A stretch of DNA of 32,236 bases from Candidatus Gastranaerophilales bacterium (lineage in GTDB: Bacteria; Cyanobacteriota; Vampirovibrionia; Gastranaerophilales; Gastranaerophilaceae). Each line of letters opens with the position of its first letter. The stretch's first letter is position 1. Positions 1 to 7,577 of the stretch are shown one piece after another. The stretch covers positions 1 through 32,236 of the forward strand of contig CALVEO010000022.1 in assembly GCA_944326615.1 (NCBI GenBank). Direction: 5' to 3'. Under the pieces are notes generated by a model. The model saw only the letters and a list, made by a program, of their open reading frames with translations, was not told the DNA's origin and ran no database searches. Made by a program: the position numbers and the translations under genes.

Positions 1-200
1 GGGAGCAGCTCTTGACGAGCTTGCGAGTCATTAGAGATGCGGGTGAGGGTTTATTTAGAAGTTAAGAAGATAGGAAGCTAAGAAGGTAGGCTGTTTACGG
101 TAAAGGCTTATCTTCTAATTGCCAAAGTCTACCTTCTTGTAGTGATATAACAAGTTCATGCAAGGCCCAGGTATCGGGTGCAGCGGCTACGTTCCTGGGA
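1..200 (+). repeat. Dispersed intergenic repeat, copy A
   Basis: This segment matches the reverse complement of copy C (about 23156-23345) across roughly 88-191. Shared blocks include AATTGCCAAAGTCTACCTT, GTGATATAACAAGTTCATGC and GGTATCGGGTGCAGCGGCTA. Its first 40 bases match the reverse complement of copy B (about 6036-6074). It carries a purine-rich arm (about 60-90) and a pyrimidine-rich arm (about 109-138); AGAAGGTAG at 81-89 pairs with CTACCTTCT at 129-137. CCCAGG (166-171) can also pair with CCTGGG (194-199). There is no reading frame of note. It begins at the window edge, so its left limit is unknown. Confidence 0.8.
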
Positions 201-380
201 TAAACATAAATCTTTCAAGCAAAACAGATGCGAGGGATAAGAAGTTAAGTAAATCTATCCCGAATTACGTGAATACCCGAGTGCGTTGACTGAACAAAGC
301 GATATTACGAATAGAATTTACAATATTTGAACATTCATTAAAGCGACTTATGCATAGTCGTAAGCTGTAATGGATGGAGC
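201..380. other. Intergenic stretch with no recognised gene
   Basis: I see no open reading frame with a ribosome binding site, no tRNA and no terminator here. The only structure found is a 17-base palindrome at 344-360, with CGACT arms around TATGCAT. Confidence 0.5.
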
Positions 381-453
381 GTCGCAATCTCATAATTTAT
401 GTTATATTAATGAGATTACTACGTCGAATGCTTTGCATTCTCCTCATAATGAC
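381..453. repeat. REP-like hairpin repeat
   Basis: CAATCTCAT (385-393) pairs with ATGAGATT (410-417). The right part reads as a degenerate form of the palindromic repeat with ends GTCATTGCGAGGAG and CGAAGCAATCTC that is scattered in many bacterial genomes: GAGATTACTACGTCG, an inner hairpin GAATGC-TTT-GCATTC (426-440), then CTCCTCATAATGAC. The family likeness is from memory; the hairpins are seen directly. Confidence 0.55.
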
Positions 454-492
454 ATAGAAAATTTAATTATAAAAAATGAGAATAATTCCTAC

Positions 493-521
493 TTTACAAA
501 TATAATTTTATGGTGTATTAT
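493..521 (+). promoter_or_regulatory. Predicted promoter of the rubrerythrin gene
   Basis: TTTACA (493-498), a 17-bp spacer and TATTAT (516-521) lie about 50 bases before the start codon. A clear SD (AAGGTGGT) precedes the ATG. Confidence 0.45.
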
Positions 522-572
522 AAAATTGTAGAAAAAGAGAGATCATTTTTTGATTAAGAAAGGTGGTAAAAA

Positions 573-1115
573 ATGGCAAAATTTGTATGTACAGTATGCG
601 GCTGGTCAACAGAAGCAGATAAGGCACCTGAAAGATGCCCTCTTTGCGGCGCAACTACATTTAAAGAAATAAATACAGCAGAAGGCAAAGTTTACGCCTG
701 TGAACATAAAGTAGGAGACGGCAAAGTAGAAGATAAAGAAGTAATGGATGGTTTGAGAGCACACTTCACAGGTGAATGCACAGAAGTAGGTATGTATCTT
801 GCAATGTCAAGAGTAGCTGAAAGAGAAGGGTATCCTGAAGTAGCAGAAGCTTACAAAAGATACGCTTTTGAAGAAGCTGAACATGCTGCAAAATTTGCAG
901 AATTGCTTGGCGAAGTTGTAACAGATTCTACTAAGAAAAACCTTGAAATGCGTGCAGAAGCTGAACAGGGAGCATGTGAGGGCAAACTTGCTATTGCAGC
1001 AAGAGCAAAACAGTTAGGCTATGATGCAATCCATGACACTGTTCATGAAATGGCTAAAGATGAAGCACGCCATGGAAGAGGATTTGACGGACTTTTGAAA
1101 AGATACTTCTCATAA
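573..1115 (+). CDS. Reverse-type rubrerythrin (peroxide-reducing di-iron protein)
   Basis: The 180-aa protein starts with a rubredoxin-like iron-binding domain (C6-x2-C9 and C22-P-x-C25-G), followed by a four-helix ferritin-like domain. In the latter, the motifs TGECTE, EEAEH and DEARH supply the carboxylate and histidine ligands of a di-iron centre. Classical rubrerythrins carry the rubredoxin domain at the C-terminus; this order is that of the 'reverse' rubrerythrins, which act in NADH-linked reduction of hydrogen peroxide in anaerobes. It is a cytoplasmic protein. The gene has its own promoter, SD and strong terminator, so it is probably monocistronic. The repeat-filled upstream region shows no recognisable PerR box. 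The family call is firm; the exact electron donor is not visible. Confidence 0.93.
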   Translation: MAKFVCTVCGWSTEADKAPERCPLCGATTFKEINTAEGKVYACEHKVGDGKVEDKEVMDGLRAHFTGECTEVGMYLAMSRVAEREGYPEVAEAYKRYAFEEAEHAAKFAELLGEVVTDSTKKNLEMRAEAEQGACEGKLAIAARAKQLGYDAIHDTVHEMAKDEARHGRGFDGLLKRYFS

Positions 1116-1136
1116 TTGATGTCATAATCTAAAAAT

Positions 1137-1168
1137 TAAAAAGACCTCCTTTGGAGGTCTTTTTTTAT
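1137..1168 (+). terminator. Rho-independent terminator of rubrerythrin
   Basis: The stem AAGACCTCC / GGAGGTCTT (1141-1149 / 1153-1161) has a TTT loop and is followed by a run of T. Adenines upstream extend the stem. Confidence 0.9.
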
Positions 1169-1202
1169 TAAAACCACTCTCTCATAAATATTCTGAAATT
1201 TT

Positions 1203-1231
1203 TTGCACTCGTTTTTTGTTTAAGCTATAAT
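1203..1231 (+). promoter_or_regulatory. Predicted alaS promoter
   Basis: TTGCAC (1203-1208), a 17-bp spacer and TATAAT (1226-1231). The predicted start of transcription near 1238 leaves a leader of about 29 bases to the ATG at 1267. Confidence 0.65.
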
Positions 1232-1266
1232 TTTTTCATAATGTGGTAATTTATAAGGAAAAGATT

Positions 1267-3894
1267 ATGCTAACCGGAAATCAAATAAGAAAATTATATT
1301 TAGACTATTTTAAAGATAAACATCAGCACACTGTTGTAGAAAGCTCAAGTCTTGTGCCTGATAACCCTACAGTTTTACTTACAACTGCGGGGATGTTACA
1401 GTTTTTGCCGATATTTTTAGGGATTGTTAAATCACCTTACAACCCGCCAAGAGCCACATCCTGCCAGAAATGCGCAAGAGCCGGCGGAAAAGATTCGGAT
1501 ATTGAAAATGTCGGAAGAACACCGCGCCATCATACATTTTTTGAAATGCTCGGTAATTTTTCGTTCGGAGATTATTACAAAAAAGAAGTTATCCCCTGGG
1601 CGTGGGAATTTGTTACAGAAGTTTTGAAACTCGACAAAGACAGATTATGGATTACGATTTTTGAAACAGATGATGAAGCTTATCAAATCTGGCGAAGTGT
1701 CGGGGTTCCTGATGAACGTATTAAACGCAAAGGCAAAAAAGATAATTTCTGGGGTCCTCCGGGGGCATCAGGCTCATGCGGCCCATGCTCTGAAATTCAC
1801 TATGATTTAGGCGAGCAATACAAGTGCAACGACCCCAGAGGATGCGGCATTGATACCTGCGAATGCGACAGGTGGGTTGAAATCTGGAATCTTGTATTTA
1901 CAGAACTTTATCAGGACGAAGAAGGCAACCAGTCTCCTCTTGAAAGCAAAAACGTTGATACAGGAATGGGGCTGGAACGTATTACAATGGTTTGTCAGGG
2001 AGTGGCATCTACTTTTGAAACCGACCTTCTAAGACCAATTATGGATAAAGTTTCTGAGATGAGCGGCGTGCCTTACAAACAATCTGAAAAAACGGATATT
2101 TCTTTGAGAATTATTACAGACCATGCAAGATGCGTAACATTTTTGATTTCTGACGGTGTCATTCCGGGAAATGAAGGAAGAAGCTATGTTTTGAGAATGA
2201 TTTTGAGACGTGCTCTGCGGCATGGAAAAATTCTCGGAATGGAACTGCCGTTTTTATACAAACTCGTTGATGTGGTTGTAGAAAATTACGGTGAAGCATA
2301 CCCTGAACTTGTAAAAAATAAAGCAAAAATTATTGATACAATCAAAAAAGAAGAAGAACGATTTGCAAAAACACTTGACCGCGGTTATAAAATGCTTGAC
2401 GAATTTATCTCGGCTAAAAAAGACATTGATGGCGAAAGTGCTTTTAAATTGTATGACACTTACGGCTTCCCGTTTGAACTGACAAAAGAAATTGCATCGG
2501 AAAACGGTTTAAAAGTCGATGATGCAGGCTATAAAAAAGCTATGCAGGAACAAAAAGACCGCGCAAAAGCTGCCGCTGAAAAAATCAGTGTTACAGGCGA
2601 TATTAAATATGCAAAAGTTGAAGAAAAAGTCGGTTCTACAGAATTTGTCGGCTACAGTGAAAACGAATGCGATGCAAAAATTCTTGCAGTTATAGAAGGC
2701 GACGGCTATACAGATGTTGTTTTGAATAAAACTCCTTTCTACGCTGAATGCGGCGGCCAGGTCGGAGACAGCGGCGTAATAGAAGACAGGAAGGCAGGAG
2801 GACAGGAGGTCAAGCTGGAAGTTCTTACAACTTTCAAAGTTAACAAACTTTTTGTCCACAGATGTAAAGTTATTAACGGTGAGGATTTAACCGGTGTTGA
2901 AGTTCATGCAAAAATTGATGTTGAACGACGTGAAAATATAAGACTTCATCATACATCAGCACACTTATTGCAATCTGCTTTGATTAAGGTTCTCGGCGAT
3001 GAAGTTCATCAGGCCGGTTCGCAGGTAGAAGAAAACAGAATGCGTTTTGACTTTACATTCTCGCGTGCTATGACGCCTGAAGAAATTTTTAAAGTTGAAG
3101 AAATAATGAATAACTGGATTTCAAAAGGCTACGATGTTGTAACTGATGTTATGGATATTGAAAAGGCAAAACTGACAGGGGCAACAGCACTTTTTGGCGA
3201 AAAATACGATGATATAGTAAGAGTTGTTTCAATTACGGACGGCAAAACCTGCATATCAAAAGAATTCTGCGCCGGAACTCATGCACTAAATATACGTGAT
3301 TTAAGGTTAGTCAAAATCGTTACGGAAGGCGCAATCGCTGCAGGCACAAGACGTATTGAACTTTGTGTCGGACGCTCTGCTTTTGATTTTATGAATGCAA
3401 AAGTTAAAGAAATCGACAAAATTTCCTTAATGTTCAAAGTTCATTACGACGGTGTTGTTGAACGTATAGAAAAACTTCTTGACGAAAATAAAGAACTTCA
3501 AAAAGAACTTACAAATGCAAAAGAAGAAAACGCAAGAGCAAAATTTGCGACTTTCCTTTCAAAAGCGCAGAATATTGAAGGCGGAAAACTCTTTATTTCA
3601 AAAGTTGAAAACTTTGACGGCAATGCATTAAAAACAGGGCTTGAATATATGTCTCAAAAACTTGGCGAAAGCATAATAGTTATTGCATCTGAAAAAACTG
3701 TTGCCGTAAAAGTTTCTGACAGTTTTGTTAAAAAAGGCATTAATGCCGGTAAAATTGTCGGAGAAATTGCAAGGGCAACAGGCGCAAACGGAGGAGGCAG
3801 ACCAAATTTTGCACAGGGCGGTGTGAAAGATGCTTCAAAACTTAATGAAATTTTGTTAAAAATAGAAGACGATTTAAAATCAGTTAAAGTTTAA
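1267..3894 (+). CDS. alaS: Alanine--tRNA ligase
   Basis: AlaRS charges tRNA-Ala in the cytoplasm. From this start the protein has 875 aa, the usual length. It shows the N-terminal class II catalytic domain (starting TGNQIRKLYLDYF), the editing domain with the zinc motif HHTSAH and the later C-x3-H in EFCAGTHAL, a coiled coil (DENKELQKELTNAKEENARAK), and the C-Ala domain with GANGGGRPNFAQGG. The open frame extends to a GTG at 1243, but that codon has no SD and sits almost on the predicted transcription start. The ATG at 1267 has AAGGA (1255-1259) seven bases upstream, so I chose it. A purine-rich run at 2783-2821 (EDRKAGGQEV) has unusual AGG codons and resembles the intergenic repeats of this window. 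Confidence 0.97.
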   Translation: MLTGNQIRKLYLDYFKDKHQHTVVESSSLVPDNPTVLLTTAGMLQFLPIFLGIVKSPYNPPRATSCQKCARAGGKDSDIENVGRTPRHHTFFEMLGNFSFGDYYKKEVIPWAWEFVTEVLKLDKDRLWITIFETDDEAYQIWRSVGVPDERIKRKGKKDNFWGPPGASGSCGPCSEIHYDLGEQYKCNDPRGCGIDTCECDRWVEIWNLVFTELYQDEEGNQSPLESKNVDTGMGLERITMVCQGVASTFETDLLRPIMDKVSEMSGVPYKQSEKTDISLRIITDHARCVTFLISDGVIPGNEGRSYVLRMILRRALRHGKILGMELPFLYKLVDVVVENYGEAYPELVKNKAKIIDTIKKEEERFAKTLDRGYKMLDEFISAKKDIDGESAFKLYDTYGFPFELTKEIASENGLKVDDAGYKKAMQEQKDRAKAAAEKISVTGDIKYAKVEEKVGSTEFVGYSENECDAKILAVIEGDGYTDVVLNKTPFYAECGGQVGDSGVIEDRKAGGQEVKLEVLTTFKVNKLFVHRCKVINGEDLTGVEVHAKIDVERRENIRLHHTSAHLLQSALIKVLGDEVHQAGSQVEENRMRFDFTFSRAMTPEEIFKVEEIMNNWISKGYDVVTDVMDIEKAKLTGATALFGEKYDDIVRVVSITDGKTCISKEFCAGTHALNIRDLRLVKIVTEGAIAAGTRRIELCVGRSAFDFMNAKVKEIDKISLMFKVHYDGVVERIEKLLDENKELQKELTNAKEENARAKFATFLSKAQNIEGGKLFISKVENFDGNALKTGLEYMSQKLGESIIVIASEKTVAVKVSDSFVKKGINAGKIVGEIARATGANGGGRPNFAQGGVKDASKLNEILLKIEDDLKSVKV

Positions 3895-3901
3895 AAAATA
3901 A

Positions 3902-3930
3902 GCCGGATAATTTATAAAATTATCCGGCGT
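3902..3930. terminator. Bidirectional terminator between alaS and the 131-aa gene
   Basis: An 11-bp perfect stem GCCGGATAATT / AATTATCCGGC (3902-3912 / 3918-3928) has a 5-base loop. It lies between convergent genes. The minus strand has a better U tract (CTTATTTTTT) than the plus strand. Confidence 0.8.
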
Positions 3931-3949
3931 TATTGTTTGTAATTCCGTT

Positions 3950-4345
3950 TTATTCATCATCCTGCTGCTGTTTAATTAAACTTCCGACAGCCGCATACAT
4001 AGCTGCAGAAATCTCAGCAGTTGATGAGAATGGCCCGTATTTTTTTATAAAATTGGCAACATCAAATGTATTTAAATAATTCTGCAATGCTGCAGATGAT
4101 TCGTCTGTCAAATTGGTTACAAACATAATATTTTTCAGATAATTTGTTGCCTTTTCTTCAACATCATCTTCATCATATTCTGATGATGCAAATTGTGTAA
4201 CATCTTTTTGTTCTTTTTCTTTTGCTGTAACACCGTATTCTTTAGCTTCTTCATTTGCTTGTTTTTCCTGCTTTTCCTGCAATTTGTCTTCTTCTTCAAC
4301 AGCAGCAGAAGCTGATGTGTAAGCTGATACTCCTGTAATTTCCAT
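3950..4345 (-). CDS. Acidic helical protein of unknown function (131 aa)
   Basis: I do not recognise this family. The first 15 residues are small and polar with no signal peptide. Residues about 16-65 are Lys/Glu-rich and probably coiled coil, and the C-terminal half is predicted helical (NYLKNIMFVTNLTDESSAALQ...) and ends in QQQDDE. No membrane segment or catalytic motif is seen. Expression signals are good: TTTACA-17-TATAAA upstream, an AAAGGACAGG ribosome binding site just before the ATG, and a terminator after the stop. It therefore looks like a genuine single gene. Its product could be a small cytoplasmic or secreted accessory protein; nothing in the neighbourhood (alaS, speE) suggests a role. 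Confidence 0.75.
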   Translation of the reverse strand: MEITGVSAYTSASAAVEEEDKLQEKQEKQANEEAKEYGVTAKEKEQKDVTQFASSEYDEDDVEEKATNYLKNIMFVTNLTDESSAALQNYLNTFDVANFIKKYGPFSSTAEISAAMYAAVGSLIKQQQDDE

Positions 4346-4396
4346 ATACCTGTCCTTTCTGTAAAACTATTCTTTTACAATACGTATATCGGATAA

Positions 4397-4425
4397 TTTA
4401 TACAGGAACTTTAAAAATTTGTAAA
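4397..4425 (-). promoter_or_regulatory. Predicted promoter of the 131-aa gene
   Basis: On the minus strand: TTTACA (4425-4420), a 17-bp spacer, TATAAA (4402-4397). Confidence 0.5.
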
Positions 4426-4467
4426 ATTTTGTAAATAAAAAAACCAGCGCAAATCTATGTAAATAAA

Positions 4468-4500
4468 CCGCCCACAAAAGAGTTGCTGCGGGCGGCAAAA
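4468..4500 (-). terminator. Probable terminator of speE
   Basis: The stem CCGCCC / GGGCGG (4468-4473 / 4490-4495) has a 16-base loop. It is followed on the minus strand by TTTATTT and lies about 30 bases after the speE stop codon. Confidence 0.55.
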
Positions 4501-4524
4501 TACTGTTTCAAAATGTAATACGTT

Positions 4525-5379
4525 TTATAGTAATTCTTTCAGATAATTTGGCAGAGCAAAGCGTGCGTTGTGATAATCTTTATTATAAATTTTACACGTT
4601 TTAACAATGTCTTCATATCTATTCTCAGCAAAATATGAGAGCGGTTCTACATCAATCGAACAAAATGCCCATGCCCAGTAGCCGCCAGGGTAGGTCGGAA
4701 TATTTGATGTGTATGTCGCACATACAGGAAATACTTTTTTCAACAAATCATACATTTTTTTGATTTCTTTTTTATTTACAAACGGACTTTCCGACTGGGC
4801 TGCAACAATACCGCCTTTTTTCAAAGAATTTTTTACGTTTGTGTAAAATTCTTCGGTAAACAAACCTTCACCAGGTCCCATCGGGTCTGTTGAATCTATT
4901 AAAACGATATCATATTCATTCTTTTTGTCTTTAATAAATTCTATTGCATCACCGACCTTTATTTCAACACGCGGGTCTGTCAATCCGCAGGAAATTGAAG
5001 GTAAAAATTCTTTGCACGCATCAATTACCATTTCGTCAATTTCAGCAAGAACTACTTTTTTTACAGATTTATGTTTTAAAACTTCTCTCACTGTTCCGCC
5101 GTCTCCCCCGCCTATTACAAGCACACTTTCGGGGTTTTTGTGATGCATCATCGGAATATGTGCAATCATTTCGTGGTAATGATATTCATCACCTTCGGTT
5201 GTCATCATCAAATCATCGAGAGTTAAAACTCTGCCCAAATCTGAGTCTGTCTCAAAAACTTCAACTTTCTGAAAGTCTGACTGTTTTGAGAACAAAACTT
5301 TTCCAGCTTTTATTGCAATCCCGAATCCGGCGGGTGTAATTTCGTGATAATATCCGTTTTCTATTCCGTTTTTAATCAT
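4525..5379 (-). CDS. speE: Polyamine aminopropyltransferase (spermidine synthase)
   Basis: The enzyme transfers an aminopropyl group from decarboxylated S-adenosylmethionine to putrescine. The 284-aa protein has the family layout: an N-terminal beta domain, the nucleotide-binding glycine loop VLVIGGGDGGTVREVLKH, the acidic LAEIDEMV, the active-site LIDSTDPMGPGEGLF, and the C-terminal YPGGYWAWAF. Length and motifs are standard. The start is supported by AAGGAGAGG just upstream. A TATAAT on the minus strand (5406-5401) could be the -10 element, but no convincing -35 is paired with it. No speD or other polyamine gene lies in the window, so the source of decarboxylated SAM is encoded elsewhere. 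Confidence 0.96.
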   Translation of the reverse strand: MIKNGIENGYYHEITPAGFGIAIKAGKVLFSKQSDFQKVEVFETDSDLGRVLTLDDLMMTTEGDEYHYHEMIAHIPMMHHKNPESVLVIGGGDGGTVREVLKHKSVKKVVLAEIDEMVIDACKEFLPSISCGLTDPRVEIKVGDAIEFIKDKKNEYDIVLIDSTDPMGPGEGLFTEEFYTNVKNSLKKGGIVAAQSESPFVNKKEIKKMYDLLKKVFPVCATYTSNIPTYPGGYWAWAFCSIDVEPLSYFAENRYEDIVKTCKIYNKDYHNARFALPNYLKELL

Positions 5380-5407
5380 TTTAACCTCTCCTTTTCTTCA
5401 ATTATAC

Positions 5408-5643
5408 AATAAAAAAAAAGATTTAACCCAAGTAAAACCCGCTGAAATTATGAACGTTTCTGTTACTTATCTATCAAGCATAGAACTTGGAAAAGAATGT
5501 CATTAGGCAAGGTTTTAGAATTGGCACAGTTTTTAAATACCGATATTGTAAACCTGCTAAATTTCAACGGTATTAATATGCCAAAACCTCTCCGGGATAT
5601 AGTACAAACCGCGATATGCCGGCTTATTATTTTTCTCCCATAA
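5408..5643 (+). pseudogene. Frameshifted, 5'-truncated remnant of an XRE-type HTH regulator
   Basis: Reading from 5408 gives NKKKDLTQVKPAEIMNV then SVTYLSSIELGK up to 5494. Continuing in the -1 frame from 5494 gives RMSLGKVLELAQFLNTD then IVNLLNF (to 5565). Joined, this is the classic helix-turn-helix pattern of small XRE/Cro regulators (LTQ..A...NVSVTYLSSIE.GKR...L..VL.LAQ.L). The break falls in the A run of GGAAAAGAATG, which fits loss of one A. No start codon or SD is present, and the missing N-terminal helix would run into the speE promoter. The second frame stays open to 5643, overlapping the end of the HIT gene. A sequencing error could explain the frameshift but not the missing start. 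Confidence 0.6.
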
Positions 5644-5941
5644 TATGTAAATGAAGGTGAAAAACTTCCTGACCTGCTTCTTTGCCGGTGTTAATCAGTG
5701 TTTTATATGATTTTAAACCAATTTTTTTAGTTGTTTCTTTAACGGCCATAAGCAATTCACTCATAAGATTTTTGTCCTCAAGCTCATTTAACGATGCAAC
5801 ATGAACCTTTGGGACTACAAGAAGATGAACCGGAGCTTTTGGGTTAATATCTTTAAATACAACAACATGTTCGTTTTCGTACACAAATTCGGTATTAAAA
5901 TCACCGTTAATTATTTTACAAAAAATACAATCTTCTGACAT
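5627..5941 (-). CDS. HIT-family nucleotide hydrolase (HinT-like)
   Basis: The 104-aa protein has the histidine triad H95-L-H97-L-H99 near its C-terminus and the two cysteines C5 and C8 (DCIFCKI) typical of zinc-carrying HinT proteins. These hydrolyse adenosine 5'-phosphoramidates and aminoacyl-adenylates. It is cytoplasmic. The frame extends 14 codons further upstream, but AAGGAG sits seven bases before the ATG at 5941 and the shorter form begins exactly like known family members, so I chose 5941. The gene stands alone on the minus strand with speE some distance downstream. Confidence 0.93.
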   Translation of the reverse strand: MSEDCIFCKIINGDFNTEFVYENEHVVVFKDINPKAPVHLLVVPKVHVASLNELEDKNLMSELLMAVKETTKKIGLKSYKTLINTGKEAGQEVFHLHLHIMGEK

Positions 5942-6030
5942 AAATTTCTCCTTATTTTTTATCTTGTACGCCGGATTTACCAATCCAACCGGAACTTTTT
6001 AAATAAATTTGACTTTTTGCCCTCTAATAA

Positions 6031-6200
6031 AACCCTAGCATCTCTAATTACTCTCGTCAAGAGCTGTTTCCTCCTCGAATGGAGAGGGGCAGGGCGGAGT
6101 ACGATTTGGAAGATAAGAGGGTAAGAGGATAGGAAGATAAGCTTTTTACCGTAAATAGCCTACCCTCCTACCTTCTAAATACGCTTGCCCTCCGGCTATC
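6031..6200 (-). repeat. Dispersed intergenic repeat, copy B
   Basis: GCATCTCTAA ... TCGTCAAGAGCTG (6037-6066) matches the reverse complement of copy A bases 6-40. The purine and pyrimidine arms (about 6107-6142 and 6159-6178) flank TTTACCGTAAATAG, like the centre TTTACGGTAAA in copy A. CTCCTACCTTCT and GCCCTCC recur in copy C. The AATTGCCAAAGTCTACC and GGTGCAGCGGCTAC parts of copies A and C are absent, so the copies are mosaic. The rest of the 5942-6315 gap holds only the promoter and ribosome binding site of the next gene. Confidence 0.7.
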
Positions 6201-6247
6201 TAAATAACTTTTCTTAATTTTTATATCTTAAAAAAATGTAAATTAAC

Positions 6248-6276
6248 TTGCCAATTAAATTTATGTAAAGTAAAAT
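6248..6276 (+). promoter_or_regulatory. Predicted promoter of the serine hydrolase gene
   Basis: TTGCCA (6248-6253), a 17-bp spacer and TAAAAT (6271-6276). Confidence 0.5.
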
Positions 6277-6315
6277 AGTAATTACTTGAAACCCTTGGGG
6301 AGGATTTATAATTTT

Positions 6316-7491
6316 ATGCCGGAATTAGCAAGACGACAATATGACAAGCAGCAATACAGAATTAACTATTATGGTACAGACTATCAAAAACGCACAAATA
6401 CCGGTACCATAAAAAAAACTGTCCCGCTAAGACACAGCGTAAATACTAAAAAAGTTGCAAGAAATAATTTGATACACAGAATTATTTCTGTTGCCGTTGT
6501 TTCTATTCTCGGACTTACTATACTGCCTTACGGATTTAACAGAGTTACAAAATTTATGTTCAACCCGACCCCTTATAAAGAGATAAAAGCAGATTATAAT
6601 AAGCTTTTGTTTCCTACATCCGATTATCTCTCAAACCACTGGTTTTTGGGGGAGCGTTCGCTTGAAGGAGCAGAGGTTAAAAAACCTGCAATGACCCCGC
6701 TTGTAGAAGGGGCAAAACTCACAGGGCTTGAAAATCAGCTTAAAAATCTTGCTCCATTATACCCATCCATTCACCCGTCAATTTATGTCTGGGATTATGA
6801 AACAGGTAATTACGCAGACATTAACGCTGATGAAATTTTTCCGACAGCAAGTATTATAAAACTTCCTGTACTTGTTCAGCTTTTCCGTTCAATTGAGAAA
6901 AACCAGCTTACAATTTATGATGAAATGCCTCTTACAGAATATTACAGAACAGAAGGTTCAGGCAGCCTGCAATTCAGGGCAGCAAATTCAAAATATTCAA
7001 TTGACACTCTTGCCAGAATGATGATAACAGAATCTGATAACTCTGCAACAAACATGCTTATGGCACGTTTGGGCTCTATGACTGATATTAATTCAGGTAT
7101 CAGGGAATGGGGTTTGAAACATACATACGTTCAAACCTGGCTGCCCGATTTAGGTGGAACAAATCATTCTACAGCCAGAGATATGGCAGAAATTCTTTAT
7201 AATATCGACAACCCCAAATTTTTGAGCCAGAGTTCGCGTGAAAAAATCTTTGACTATATGGGTCATGTTCATAACAACCGTTTGATAGCAGCAGGAATAC
7301 CATCCAATGCAACATTTTTGCATAAAACAGGAGATATCGGAAAAATGCTCGGAGATGCGGGAATTGTTTTTGCACCTAACGGCAAAAAATATATTGTTGT
7401 AATCTTTGCCCGCCGTCCGCACAATTCACCGCTCGGTAAAGAATTTATCGTAAAAGCTTCTGAAATAATTTATAACAACATGGTCTATTAA
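6316..7491 (+). CDS. Membrane-anchored beta-lactamase-fold serine hydrolase
   Basis: The protein has 391 aa. A basic 50-residue N-terminus precedes one membrane segment (about 53-73, IISVAVVSILGLTIL), so the rest should face the periplasm. The class A serine beta-lactamase/penicillin-binding motifs are all present: S179-I-I-K182, S240-D-N242 and K337-T-G339. The omega-loop ExxLN motif that supplies the deacylating Glu of true class A enzymes is not evident; the equivalent stretch reads TWLPDLGG. It may therefore be a peptidoglycan-related or beta-lactam-binding hydrolase rather than an efficient beta-lactamase. I chose the ATG at 6316. GGGGAGG lies 12 bases upstream, a long spacing, and the frame also opens at a TTG at 6286 that has no SD. 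Confidence 0.85.
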   Translation: MPELARRQYDKQQYRINYYGTDYQKRTNTGTIKKTVPLRHSVNTKKVARNNLIHRIISVAVVSILGLTILPYGFNRVTKFMFNPTPYKEIKADYNKLLFPTSDYLSNHWFLGERSLEGAEVKKPAMTPLVEGAKLTGLENQLKNLAPLYPSIHPSIYVWDYETGNYADINADEIFPTASIIKLPVLVQLFRSIEKNQLTIYDEMPLTEYYRTEGSGSLQFRAANSKYSIDTLARMMITESDNSATNMLMARLGSMTDINSGIREWGLKHTYVQTWLPDLGGTNHSTARDMAEILYNIDNPKFLSQSSREKIFDYMGHVHNNRLIAAGIPSNATFLHKTGDIGKMLGDAGIVFAPNGKKYIVVIFARRPHNSPLGKEFIVKASEIIYNNMVY

Positions 7492-7526
7492 ATTAGAAAA
7501 AAATATTTAATACATATAAAAAAATA

Positions 7527-7547
7527 AGGCGGAGATATACTCCGCTT
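7527..7547 (-). terminator. Terminator of the 71-aa gene, possibly bidirectional
   Basis: GCGGAG / CTCCGC (7529-7534 / 7540-7545) has an ATATA loop. The minus strand continues with CCTTATTTTTTT, a good U tract. The plus-strand tail is poor. Confidence 0.7.
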
Positions 7548-7577
7548 ACGTTTAATTAAAAAGGAGTTGTATACAAT

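Noticed and set aside
1243-1266. GTG start extending alaS by eight codons
   Set aside because: It has no SD and lies five bases after the predicted transcription start; the ATG at 1267 has AAGGA at good spacing and fits the family.
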